Numbered from the stretch's first letter, positions 22,906-31,752 are shown. The stretch is DNA of 64,000 bases from Streptomyces kronopolitis (GCF_014646275.1 NZ_BMND01000001.1:248001-312000), one strand, 5' to 3'. The notes: generated by a model not told the origin, from the sequence alone. Numbers and translations are program-made.

Positions 22906-23961
22906 ATGACCAGCAGGAGCAGTCGATTAGAGGCGCTCGGCGCCTATCTGCCGCCCACCGTGCAGACGACCGCGGAGTTGGTGGCGCAGGTGTCCGGCAC
23001 GCAGGAGTTTGACCTGGAGCGCATCACGGGGGTGGCCGAGCGGAGGGTCCACGACCCCCGCCCGGAGGCGGGTGAGGACTCCTACGGCCTGGCGCTGCGG
23101 GCCGCCGAGGACTGCCTGGGCAACTCCCGCTATACGGCCGGTGAGCTGGATGTGGTGATCTCCGCGTCCATCACCCGCTTCCAGGACGGCGAACGCTTCG
23201 CCTTCGAGCCGTCCTTCGCCCGGCAGCTGGCCGGTGAGCTGGGTGCGCGCAAGGCCATCCACTTCGATGTGTCCAACGCCTGCGCCGGGATGCTGACCGG
23301 CGTGTATCTGCTGGACCGGCTCATCAGGGCCGGTGTGGCGAGGAACGGCATGGTGGTGAGCGGCGAGCAGGCCACCAAGGTGGCGCAGACCGCGGCCGCC
23401 GAGATCACCGACTCCTACGATCCGCAGTTCGCCTCGCTCTCGGTGGGCGACTCGGCGGCGGCCGTCATCCTCGACGAGTCGGTCGACGCGGCCGACCGCA
23501 TCCACTACGTGGAGATGATGACCTGCTCGGAGTACTCGCATCTGTGCCTGGGCATGCCCAGCGACCGCACGGACGGCATCGCCCTCTACACGGACAACAA
23601 GCAGATGCACAAACGGGACCGGCTCCGGCTCTGGCCCAGTTTCCACGGGGACGTGCTGGCCAAGCAGGGCCGCACCTTCGCCGGTGAGGAGTTCGACTAC
23701 ATCGTGCAGCACCAGGTCGGCACCCGCTTCGTCGAGTTCGTCAACCGCACCGGCGAGGAGGTGTTCGGCACGGAGATGCCGCAGTCGCTGTCGGTGGTGG
23801 AACGGTTCGGCAACACCGCCACCACCTCGCACTTCCTGACGCTGCGCGAGCACCTGAAGGCCGGGACGGCCCGGCAGGGCGGCAAGTTCCTGCTGGTGCC
23901 CGCTGCCTCGGGCGTGGTCGCCGGTGCCCTGTCCGCCACGATCTCCACGATGGGGGTGTGA
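22906..23961 (+). CDS. lstA: LstA-like KAS-III/OleA-type acyl-CoA condensing enzyme
   Basis: A 351-residue thiolase-fold enzyme, predicted to be the catalytic half of a heterodimer that joins two fatty acyl-CoAs head to tail by a non-decarboxylative Claisen reaction, giving an alpha-alkyl-beta-keto acid. The catalytic Cys-His-Asn set is visible: C126 in VSNACAG, H269 in VQHQVG and N303 in FGNTATTS. The FEPSFA segment (E101) matches the glutamate region characteristic of OleA. The ATG at 22906 follows AAAGGAGTGAGG. It is the first gene of the operon, 3 nt from lstB. The family assignment rests on the residues and on the whole gene order lstABCDE known from lipstatin producers. Confidence 0.9.
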   Translation: MTSRSSRLEALGAYLPPTVQTTAELVAQVSGTQEFDLERITGVAERRVHDPRPEAGEDSYGLALRAAEDCLGNSRYTAGELDVVISASITRFQDGERFAFEPSFARQLAGELGARKAIHFDVSNACAGMLTGVYLLDRLIRAGVARNGMVVSGEQATKVAQTAAAEITDSYDPQFASLSVGDSAAAVILDESVDAADRIHYVEMMTCSEYSHLCLGMPSDRTDGIALYTDNKQMHKRDRLRLWPSFHGDVLAKQGRTFAGEEFDYIVQHQVGTRFVEFVNRTGEEVFGTEMPQSLSVVERFGNTATTSHFLTLREHLKAGTARQGGKFLLVPAASGVVAGALSATISTMGV

Positions 23962-23964
23962 ACC

Positions 23965-24894
23965 ATGGGTACCGTCATCGCCGCTGCCTCGGTCGCGCTG
24001 CCGCGTCCCACCGACGCCCGCGCCACCACGGTGCAACTCGCCGGGCGGGCCGCCCGGGACTGCCTGACCGGGACCGGACTGTCGCCGGACGCCGTCGGGG
24101 TGCTGATCAACGTCGGGGTCTACCGCGAGTCCAACACCTTCGAACCCGCCCTCGCGGCCATGGTGCAGAAGGAGGCGGGCATCAACCTGGACTACCTCGC
24201 CGACGCCGTGCCGAGCGCCGGCTTCTCCTTCGACCTGATGAACGGCGCCTGCGGCCTGCTCAACGCCGTCCAGGTCGCGCAGGCCCTGCTGGCCACCGGC
24301 AGCACCGACCGGGTGCTGGTGACCGCGGCGGACGTCCACCCCGGCGGGCGGGCCGCCGACGACCCGGCGTACCCGTACGAGGACCTGGGCGGGGCGCTGC
24401 TGCTGGAGCGCTCCGCCGACCCCGGGGCCGGCTTCGGGCCGGTGCACCTGCGGAGCGGGCCGGGCCCGGTCGGCACGTCGGGGTATCTGGACACCGCCGC
24501 GATGGGGGCCGGGGGCCGGAGTCTGATCACCGTCGAACAGGACGCGGACCGGGCCGAGAAGCTGCTCGACCTCGCGGCGGCCACCGTGACGGAGTACGTC
24601 GAGCAGCACGGCCTGGACCCGGAGCGCACCATGGTCGTCTGCTCCCGCCCCGCCCCGGACTTCGCGGCCCGGCTCGCCGCGCGGCTGGACCTCGACCCGG
24701 CCTCCGTCGTGGCCGCGGGCGTGCCCGGCGGCGACCCGGAGCGGTCCGGTGAGCCGCACACCGCGGCGCCCGTCCTCGGCTACCTCGCGGCCCTCGACGG
24801 CGGACTGCCGCACGCCTACGAGGAGTTGCTCTTCGTCTCCGTGGGCGCCGGGCCGAGCGCGGCGTGCGCGAGCTACACGCTCCAGGGGAGGTGA
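23965..24894 (+). CDS. lstB: LstB-like KAS-III partner subunit
   Basis: A 309-residue KAS-III-fold protein, predicted partner of LstA. It keeps a cysteine at the active-site position (C96 in MNGACGLL) and a glutamate at residue 60 in NTFEPALA, the OleA-type position that reaches the partner active site. It has lost the family His and Asn: the HQAN region reads SRPAPDF and no GN motif follows. It therefore should not act alone, which fits the published lipstatin picture of a heterodimer in which LstB contributes a base. It is 3 nt downstream of lstA and 10 nt upstream of lstC. Confidence 0.88.
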   Translation: MGTVIAAASVALPRPTDARATTVQLAGRAARDCLTGTGLSPDAVGVLINVGVYRESNTFEPALAAMVQKEAGINLDYLADAVPSAGFSFDLMNGACGLLNAVQVAQALLATGSTDRVLVTAADVHPGGRAADDPAYPYEDLGGALLLERSADPGAGFGPVHLRSGPGPVGTSGYLDTAAMGAGGRSLITVEQDADRAEKLLDLAAATVTEYVEQHGLDPERTMVVCSRPAPDFAARLAARLDLDPASVVAAGVPGGDPERSGEPHTAAPVLGYLAALDGGLPHAYEELLFVSVGAGPSAACASYTLQGR

Positions 24895-24904
24895 GGGCGG
24901 CACC

Positions 24905-26917
24905 ATGTCGATCCTGACAGAGCCTCAGAACGAGGTGCTGCCGGACCTCGCCTCGTTCCTGGAGCGCAACGCCCGCGACGTCCCCGACAAGCCCGCGATC
25001 CGCCACCCGCACGGCACCGGACCCGGCGGCGCACTCCACTACCGCACACTCACCTACGGCGCGCTCCAGGAGCAGGTCGAGACCCTGGCGGCCGGCTTCG
25101 TCCGTCTCGGCATCGGGCGGGGCACCAAGACCGTCCTGATGGCGTCCCCCGGCCCGGACCTGTTCGCGCTCGCCTTCGCCCTGTTCCGGATCGGTGCCGT
25201 GCCCGTCGTGGTCGACCCCGGTATGGGCGTGCGGCGGATGCTGCACTGCTACCGGAGCGTGGGGGCGGAGGCGTTCATCGGGCCGCCGGCCGCGCACGCC
25301 GTCCGCGTGCTCAGCCGCCGCACGTTCGCCGACGCCCGGATCCGGGTGACCGTCGGCCGCCGGTGGTTCTGGGGCGGCCACACCCTCGACGAGTTGCGCC
25401 GGCCGGTCACTTCGGCCGGTGAGACGGGTACCGCGGTGGCGGGGGAGCGGCGGCCGGCCGCCGACGACCTGCTGATGATCGGGTTCACCACCGGCAGCAC
25501 CGGACCGGCCAAGGGCGTGGAGTACACCCACCGGATGGCCGCGGCGATGGCCCGCGGCATCGCCTCCGCGCACCGCCGCAGCCGCGAGGAGGTCTCGCTG
25601 GTCACGCTGCCGCTGTACGGCATCCTTGATCTGGTCTTCGGCTCCACCCTGGTGGTGGCCCCGGTGGCTCCCGCCAAGGTGGCCGGCGCCGACCCGGTCG
25701 CGGTGGTGGCGGCGCTGGAGCGGTTCGGCGTGTCGACCATGTTCGCCTCCCCGGCGCTGCTGCGGGTGCTCGGCGACCACCTCAGCCGCCGGCCCACCGC
25801 ACTGCCGGAGCTGCGCTGCGTGGTCTCCGGCGGCGCCCCGGTGCCCGCGGACCTCGTCGCCCTGCTGCGGGACGTACTCGACGACGCGGCCGAGATCCAC
25901 ACGACGTACGGCGCCACCGAGGCCCTGCCGATCTCCTCCCTGGAGTCCGCCGAACTGCTCGGCGAGACGGCCGCGCGCGCGGCGCGGGGCGACGGCACCT
26001 GCGTGGGCCGGGCGGTGCCCGGCGTCGACCTGCGGATCGTGCGGACCAGCGACGGGCCGCTGCCCCTTTGGGAGCCGGAACTCGGCGTCCCGCCGGGCGG
26101 GGTGGGCGAGATCGCCGTGGCCGGGGACGCGGTCAGCCGCCGCTACCACGCGGCCCCGGCCGCGGACGCCCTGCACAAGATCCAGGAGCACCCCGAAGAC
26201 GGCGGCGCGCCACGGATCTGGCACCGCACGGGCGACCTGGGCAGCCTGGACGACCAGGGCCGGCTGTGGTTCGCCGGCCGCCGCACCCAACGGGTCACCA
26301 CCGCCGGCGGCGATCTGCACACCGTCCGCTGCGAAGGCGTCTTCCATACCCACCCGCTCGTCCGGCGCACCGCGCTGGTCGGCATCGGCGCGCCGGGCGC
26401 CCAGCGGCCGGTGCTCTGCGTGGAGACCGAGCCCGGCACCGGCCGCACGCAGTGGCGCAGCCTCGTCCCCGAACTGCGCCAACTGGCCGACGGACACCCG
26501 CAGACCCGGCAGATCCAGGACTTCCTGCGTCACCCGGGCTTCCCCGTCGACCCCCGCCACAACGCGAAGATCGGCCGCGAACAGCTGGCCCGCTGGGCCG
26601 GCCGGCAACTGGACCGCGGGGCACGGCGCCGGCGCACGGCGCTGCGCGCGATCCCGCTGGCGGGCTGGGCCTTCCTGCTGGTCGGCGCCGTCCGGCCGTT
26701 CCACTCCCCGGTGCTGACGGCCCTGTGGTGGGCCGACGCCTTCCTCAGCGTCGTGGTGCACGCCGCCCAGCTGCCGAAGGCCCTGCCGCGCGGACGCGCC
26801 GCCGGCCGGGGCGCCGCGGCGACGGTGGGCCTCACCATGCTCTACGGGGCGACCTGGTGGCGGACCCTGCCACCGGCCACCCCCGCCCACCCGAGCACGG
26901 GGGAGGAGGCGGCATGA
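24905..26917 (+). CDS. lstC: OleC/LstC-like beta-lactone synthetase (ANL superfamily)
   Basis: A 670-residue AMP-forming enzyme of the OleC branch, which adenylates the carboxyl of a beta-hydroxy acid and closes it to a beta-lactone. The AMP loop TTGSTGPAKG begins near residue 195, TTYGATE near 335, the HRTGDLG hinge near 440 and the catalytic lysine in HNAKIGRE near 554. After the usual end of the fold, residues about 579-665 hold two or three hydrophobic segments (AGWAFLLVGAVRPF, ADAFLSVVVHAAQL, VGLTMLYGATWW), which suggests membrane attachment near its lipid substrate. The ATG at 24905 follows GGAGGTGAGG. The gene overlaps lstD by 4 nt (ATGA). Confidence 0.9.
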   Translation: MSILTEPQNEVLPDLASFLERNARDVPDKPAIRHPHGTGPGGALHYRTLTYGALQEQVETLAAGFVRLGIGRGTKTVLMASPGPDLFALAFALFRIGAVPVVVDPGMGVRRMLHCYRSVGAEAFIGPPAAHAVRVLSRRTFADARIRVTVGRRWFWGGHTLDELRRPVTSAGETGTAVAGERRPAADDLLMIGFTTGSTGPAKGVEYTHRMAAAMARGIASAHRRSREEVSLVTLPLYGILDLVFGSTLVVAPVAPAKVAGADPVAVVAALERFGVSTMFASPALLRVLGDHLSRRPTALPELRCVVSGGAPVPADLVALLRDVLDDAAEIHTTYGATEALPISSLESAELLGETAARAARGDGTCVGRAVPGVDLRIVRTSDGPLPLWEPELGVPPGGVGEIAVAGDAVSRRYHAAPAADALHKIQEHPEDGGAPRIWHRTGDLGSLDDQGRLWFAGRRTQRVTTAGGDLHTVRCEGVFHTHPLVRRTALVGIGAPGAQRPVLCVETEPGTGRTQWRSLVPELRQLADGHPQTRQIQDFLRHPGFPVDPRHNAKIGREQLARWAGRQLDRGARRRRTALRAIPLAGWAFLLVGAVRPFHSPVLTALWWADAFLSVVVHAAQLPKALPRGRAAGRGAAATVGLTMLYGATWWRTLPPATPAHPSTGEEAA

Positions 26918-27957
26918 AGGTCCTGGTGACCGGTGCCTCCGGCTTCCTCGGCGGGCACCTCGTGGACCGCTGCCTGGCCGAGGGGCACCAGGTGCGGGCC
27001 CTCGTCCGCGCCACCAGCGACGTCTCGCGACTGCGGGCCCTGGACGGCGTCGAACTCGTCCACGGCTCCCTGGAGGACGCCGACTCGCTGCGCCGCGCCG
27101 TGGCGGGCGTGGACGTCGTGCACCACAGCGCGGCACGGGTGGTGGACTTCGGCACCCGCGCCCAGTTCTGGCGGGCCAACGTGGCCGGCACCGAGCAGCT
27201 GCTGCACGCCGCCCGCCGGGCCGGCGCCCACCGCTTCGTGTTCGTCAGCAGCCCCAGCGCGCTGATGCGGGTCAAGGACGGCGACCGGTTCGACATCGAC
27301 GAGAGCACCCCCTACCCCGACCGGTTCCTCAATCTGTACTCCGAGACGAAGGCCGCGGCGGAACGGCGGGTACTGGCCGCCGGCGCGCCGGACTTCGGCA
27401 CGGTCGCGCTGCGCCCGCGCGGCATCTGGGGGCCGCGCGACCACTCCGGTTTCCTGCCGCGCCTGGTCGCGGGGATGCGCGCGGGCCGGCTGCCGGACCT
27501 CGCCGCCGGCAAGCGCGTCGAGGTGTCGCTGTGCCACTGCGACAACGCGGTGGCGGCCTGCCTGCGGGCGGCCGCGGCCCCGGCCGAACGGGTCGGCGGC
27601 CGGGCCTACTTCATCGCCGACCGGGAGCGCACGGACCTGTGGGCCTTCCTGGCCCGGCTCGCCGGAATGTTCGGCGGCCTGCCGCCCACCCGCCCCATCC
27701 CGCCGCCGGTCAGGGACGCCCTGGCCGCGGCCGTCGACCACCTGTGGAAGCTGCCCCCGCTGCGGGCCCGGGTGGCCCCGCCGCTGACCCGCTACACCGT
27801 CGCCCTGCTCACCCGCTCCACCACCTACGACACCGGCGCCGCCGCGCGCGACTTCGGATACACCCCGCAGACCGACCAGGAGACCGGGCTGCGGCAGCTG
27901 GCCGCCTGGGTCGAATCGGCCGGCGGCCCCGAGGCCTTCGTACGCGCCGTCCGGTGA
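26914..27957 (+). CDS. lstD: OleD/LstD-like 2-alkyl-3-ketoalkanoate reductase
   Basis: A 347-residue extended SDR of the 3-beta-hydroxysteroid dehydrogenase/OleD type, predicted to reduce the beta-keto acid from LstA/LstB to the beta-hydroxy acid used by LstC. The NAD(P) motif TGASGFLGG lies at residues 6-14, and the catalytic set includes SSPSAL near 112 and YSETK near 139-143. It overlaps lstC by ATGA, so production is coupled. An 80-nt gap containing a 9-bp hairpin separates it from lstE. Confidence 0.9.
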   Translation: MKVLVTGASGFLGGHLVDRCLAEGHQVRALVRATSDVSRLRALDGVELVHGSLEDADSLRRAVAGVDVVHHSAARVVDFGTRAQFWRANVAGTEQLLHAARRAGAHRFVFVSSPSALMRVKDGDRFDIDESTPYPDRFLNLYSETKAAAERRVLAAGAPDFGTVALRPRGIWGPRDHSGFLPRLVAGMRAGRLPDLAAGKRVEVSLCHCDNAVAACLRAAAAPAERVGGRAYFIADRERTDLWAFLARLAGMFGGLPPTRPIPPPVRDALAAAVDHLWKLPPLRARVAPPLTRYTVALLTRSTTYDTGAAARDFGYTPQTDQETGLRQLAAWVESAGGPEAFVRAVR

Positions 27958-27970
27958 GACCGGAGCGGCA

Positions 27971-27997
27971 CCGGGCGCGCCCCGGCACCGCGCCCGG
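27971..27997 (+). terminator. Intra-operon hairpin between lstD and lstE
   Basis: A perfect 9-bp stem (CCGGGCGCG at 27971-27979 and CGCGCCCGG at 27989-27997) with a 9-nt loop lies in the only sizeable gap of the operon. It could act as a partial terminator or RNA-stability element that lowers lstE and acetyltransferase expression relative to the lactone-forming genes. Confidence 0.4.
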
Positions 27998-28037
27998 GGC
28001 CGCCGCCCGTACCGGCCGCGGCAGGCAGCCGAGCACA

Positions 28038-31000
28038 ATGAAACGGAACGTCATGACCCCCCTCCAGCAGGCCCGCGCCGCCGGGCGACCGGTGCCCGCA
28101 CCGGGCCGACCGCCCGGCGGCGGCCGCTTCGAGCGGCCCGTCTCACCCACCGAGTGGCTCTACCTCGCCGGCGGCCGCCTCGCCCCGCCGTTCGCCGTCC
28201 AGATCGTGATCGAGGGCACCGGACGCATCGACCCGGACGCACTGCGCCGGGCGGTCGACGAGGCGTCCGAGGCCTGCCCCGGGGCGCGCCTGCGCCGCCG
28301 GGGGCGGATCTGGACGGACACCGGACGGCCCCCCGCCGTACGGACCGTGGACCGCCTCGGCGCGGTGCTCGGCGCCCCGCTCGCCCCGGGCGACGGCCGC
28401 GGCTGCGAGGTGGCCGTCGTCACCGGGGGCGCCACCGGCACGCTGGTCTTCCGCGTCCACCACGCGGTCATGGACGCGCGAGGCGCGCTCGACTGGACGG
28501 CGGACGTGTTCCGCGCGCTGCGCGGCGAGGCACCCCTCGGGGCCCCGTCCCCGGTCTACGACCTCGCCCTGCTCGACGCGCTCGGCGGGACCCGTCGCGC
28601 GCCGGTCACCCCGCGCTGGCGCTCCCCGCTCGCGGGCGTCCGCCGCGGCCACCCGCCGCGCTGGCAGCGGCGGACCCTGCACGGCACCCACCCCGGCCTG
28701 GTCGCGAAGACCGCCGCCGCCCTCGCGGACCTCACCCCGGGCGACACCCGGGTGATGGTGCCGGTCGACCTGCGCCGGCACCGCCCGCAGCTGCGCTCCA
28801 CCGCCAATCTCAGCCTCCCCGTCTTCCTCGACGGAACCGCGGGCGACCCCTGGGAGCAGTGGCACGAGCAGCTGCTGCGGGCCCTGGCCGAGGGGCGCGA
28901 ACTGTCCGCCGGCGAGGAGGAGTCGGCGATCCGGCTGCCGCTCGGCCCGCTCGCCGGACTGCTGACCGCGGCGCACACGGCCACCACGGCGGCCGGCCGC
29001 CACCCCTGCTCCGCCCTGGTCACCACCCTGGGACGGATCGCGCCGCAGGAGATGAGCGCGCCGGGCTTCGCGGCCCGCACCGTGTACGCGCTGCCGGTCC
29101 AGGCGCCGTTCGTCCCGCTGTCGTTCACCGCCGTGGAGTGCGCGGACCGCACCGAACTGGCCATGGCCCACCCCGGCGGTCCCCGCGCGGACGCCCGGGC
29201 CGCGGCGCTGCTGGACGCGGTGTGCGAAGCGCTGTCGCCCCGCGCCCGGCGCCGCCCGGTCGCCGCGGGTCCGCGGCGCTCCGTCCCCCCGCTGACCCTG
29301 ACCGACCTGCTGCGGCGGCAGGTCGACCGCGCCCCCGACGCGGTGGCGCTGACCGGGCCCCACGGCACGGTCACCTACCGGGAGTTGGACCAGCGGGCCG
29401 ACGTGGTGGCCGCGGAGCTGCGCGGGCGGGGTGTGGGCCGCGGCGCGGTCGTGGGGCTGCTCGCCGACCGCGGTGTGGCGGCCGTCGCCGGCCTGTGGGG
29501 CGTGCTCAAGGCGGGTGCCGCGTACCTGCCGCTGGACCCGGCGCACCCACCGGCCCGGATCGCCGCGGTCCTGGCCGACGCGGACGCCTCGCACTGCCTG
29601 GCGGGCCGCGAGTACCGGACGCTGCCCGGCCCGGACCGCTCCGTGCTCGTCCTGGACGACCTGCCGGTGAGCGGCGCACGGCCGCAGCCCGGAACGGCGG
29701 CGCCGGACGACGCCGCGTACGTCCTCTACACCTCCGGCTCGACGGGTCACCCGAAGGGCGTCGTGGTCGAGCACCGGGCGCTGGTCAACTACACCCGCTG
29801 GGCCACCGACCGCTACGGCGTCGATGCCACCACCCGCTTCGCGCTGTTCACTTCACTGGCCTTCGACCTCACCGGCACCACGCTCTTCGCGCCGCTGGCC
29901 GCCGGGGGCAGCATCGCCCTGGTGCCCGACGAGCCCGACCACCGCACGCTCCGGCACCTGCTGACCCGCTCCGGCGCCAACGCCCTCAAACTCACCCCCG
30001 CCCACCTCGACCTGCTCACCACCCTCGGCATCGAGCCGGAGCCCTTCCGGGTGCTCGTGGTCGGCGGCGAGCAGCTGCGCGGCCCGGTGGCCGCGCGGGC
30101 GCAGCGGATGTTCGGCCCGGACTGCCGGATCGTCAACGAGTACGGCCCCACCGAGGCGACCATCGGCTGCATCGTGCACACCTTCGACCCCGCGCACGAG
30201 GGGGACCTCCCGGCCGTGCCGATCGGCCTGCCGGTGGACAACACCGAGGCGTACCTGCTGGACGCCGACGGCGGGTTCACCGCACCGGGCGAGATCGGTG
30301 AACTCCACCTTTCCGGCGCCCAGTTGGCGCGCGGCTACCTCGGCAGGCCGGAGCTCGACCGCGAGCGCTTCCGGCACCTCGCCGACGGCACCCGGGTGTA
30401 CCGCACCGGCGACCTGGCACAGCTGACCCCCGACCGGGTGCTGCGCTACCTCGGCCGTACCGACGACCAGTTGTCGGTCCGGGGCCACCGGATCGAGCCG
30501 GGCGAGGTGGCGGCGGCCTTGGAGCGGCACCCCGGCGTGAGTGGCGCGGTGGTCACCGCCCGCCCGCCGCGCGCGGGAGCCGAACCCGTGCTGTGCGCCT
30601 GGATCACCGGCACCGCCGCCCCGGACACCGTGCGGGCACACGCCGCCCGGCACCTGCCGCCCTACCTGGTCCCCGCGGCCGTCCACGCGCTGGACGCCTT
30701 CCCGTGGACGGTCAACGGCAAGGTCGACGTCCGGGCGCTCCCGGACCCGTTCACCAGCGGGCGTCCGGCCGACGACGCACGAACGGAGACCGGACGGAGC
30801 GACGAGGCGGCGCACGCGCACCCGCCGACCGGCCCCGGCGCCGACGCGGTGGAAGCGGCCGTCGCCGCGATCTGGTCGCGCGTCCTGGGCGACCCGGACC
30901 TGCGCCCCGTACCCGGGGACGACTTCCACCGGCTCGGCGGCGACTCGTTGACGCTGCTGCGGATGCTCGCCGCGGTCGCCTCGGACGTGGTCGGCCCGGC

Positions 31001-31115
31001 CGGCGAGCCCGCCTTCGACGCCCGGCTGCGCGACCTGATCCGCCGGCCCACCCTGGACCACGTCTGCGCCGCCGCGCGCACGGCACTCACCACCCCACCC
31101 ACGGAGCACCCATGA
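28038..31115 (+). CDS. lstE: LstE-like NRPS (C-A-T), predicted to load asparagine
   Basis: A 1025-residue single-module NRPS predicted to esterify an amino acid to the side-chain hydroxyl of the beta-lactone. The condensation-like domain (about 35-400) has an intact HHAVMDARG motif near 141. The adenylation domain runs from about 421 to 900 (YTSGSTG near 564, YRTGD, NGK near 893), and the carrier serine in RLGGDSL is near 969. No thioesterase is present, as expected if the C domain performs release. The binding-pocket residues read D-L-T-K-V-G-E-I-G-K, one step from the Asn signature DLTKLGEVGK and unlike Leu codes. Start ATG at 28038 is chosen; ATG at 28053 is possible. It overlaps the acetyltransferase gene by 4 nt. 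Confidence 0.9.
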   Translation: MKRNVMTPLQQARAAGRPVPAPGRPPGGGRFERPVSPTEWLYLAGGRLAPPFAVQIVIEGTGRIDPDALRRAVDEASEACPGARLRRRGRIWTDTGRPPAVRTVDRLGAVLGAPLAPGDGRGCEVAVVTGGATGTLVFRVHHAVMDARGALDWTADVFRALRGEAPLGAPSPVYDLALLDALGGTRRAPVTPRWRSPLAGVRRGHPPRWQRRTLHGTHPGLVAKTAAALADLTPGDTRVMVPVDLRRHRPQLRSTANLSLPVFLDGTAGDPWEQWHEQLLRALAEGRELSAGEEESAIRLPLGPLAGLLTAAHTATTAAGRHPCSALVTTLGRIAPQEMSAPGFAARTVYALPVQAPFVPLSFTAVECADRTELAMAHPGGPRADARAAALLDAVCEALSPRARRRPVAAGPRRSVPPLTLTDLLRRQVDRAPDAVALTGPHGTVTYRELDQRADVVAAELRGRGVGRGAVVGLLADRGVAAVAGLWGVLKAGAAYLPLDPAHPPARIAAVLADADASHCLAGREYRTLPGPDRSVLVLDDLPVSGARPQPGTAAPDDAAYVLYTSGSTGHPKGVVVEHRALVNYTRWATDRYGVDATTRFALFTSLAFDLTGTTLFAPLAAGGSIALVPDEPDHRTLRHLLTRSGANALKLTPAHLDLLTTLGIEPEPFRVLVVGGEQLRGPVAARAQRMFGPDCRIVNEYGPTEATIGCIVHTFDPAHEGDLPAVPIGLPVDNTEAYLLDADGGFTAPGEIGELHLSGAQLARGYLGRPELDRERFRHLADGTRVYRTGDLAQLTPDRVLRYLGRTDDQLSVRGHRIEPGEVAAALERHPGVSGAVVTARPPRAGAEPVLCAWITGTAAPDTVRAHAARHLPPYLVPAAVHALDAFPWTVNGKVDVRALPDPFTSGRPADDARTETGRSDEAAHAHPPTGPGADAVEAAVAAIWSRVLGDPDLRPVPGDDFHRLGGDSLTLLRMLAAVASDVVGPAGEPAFDARLRDLIRRPTLDHVCAAARTALTTPPTEHP

Positions 31116-31738
31116 CCACCCCCCTCACCGTCGAGTTCCGCACCGCCCGCCCGACGGACGCCGACCAGGTCGTCCCCCTGATGTGGGACTCCTCCCGCGA
31201 CCTCCTCGACCGCACCATGGGCGGGGTGCCGGGCGGCCCGGCCGCCCTGCTGCGGCGGGACTTCCTGCGCGGACGCGGGATATTCGGGCACGCCCAGCAG
31301 ATCCTCGCGGTCGCACCCCACGGCGAGGTGCTGGCCACCATGACCCTGTACCGGGGAAAGCGCTACGGCGCACTGAGCCTGCACACCCTGCTGTCCGCCG
31401 CCCGGTTCGGCCCCCGCGGCCTGCTCTCGGTGCTGCGCCGGACCGCGGCCGTCTCCCGGCTGTTCGCCCCGCCGAGCCCGCACGCCCTCTTCATGGCGAA
31501 CCTATCCGTACGACCGGCCCACCGCTCCCAGGGCTACGGCTCACTGATGGTGCAACAGGCCGAACGCCTCGCCCGCGCCGCCGGCCTGACCCACCTCGAA
31601 GGCGACGTCTCCTGTTCCAACACCCGCGCCTGGGCGCTGTACCAGCGCCTCGGCTTCGAGTCACAGGGCGAACGCCACGACCGCCGCGGAACGGGACTCG
31701 ACGGCTTCCGACGCATGCGCCGCACGGTCCGCGGCTGA
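31112..31738 (+). CDS. GNAT acetyltransferase in the beta-lactone operon (in place of LstF)
   Basis: A 208-residue GNAT protein with the acetyl-CoA loop VRPAHRSQGYGSLM (about 131-144) and the C-terminal NTRAWALYQRLGFE signature. It overlaps lstE by ATGA and closes the operon. In lipstatin clusters this position is held by a formyltransferase (lstF) that N-formylates the leucyl ester. Here the obvious prediction is N-acetylation of the asparaginyl ester or of Asn on the carrier domain, which gives the N-acetyl-Asn side chain of esterastin. The role is inferred from position and family, not from residues that show the substrate. Confidence 0.88.
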   Translation: MTTPLTVEFRTARPTDADQVVPLMWDSSRDLLDRTMGGVPGGPAALLRRDFLRGRGIFGHAQQILAVAPHGEVLATMTLYRGKRYGALSLHTLLSAARFGPRGLLSVLRRTAAVSRLFAPPSPHALFMANLSVRPAHRSQGYGSLMVQQAERLARAAGLTHLEGDVSCSNTRAWALYQRLGFESQGERHDRRGTGLDGFRRMRRTVRG

Positions 31739-31752
31739 CCCCCGCGCACCGC

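Noticed and set aside
31112..31738. A formyltransferase (LstF homologue) ending the operon
   Set aside because: The sequence shows the GNAT acetyl-CoA loop and no formyltransferase motif.
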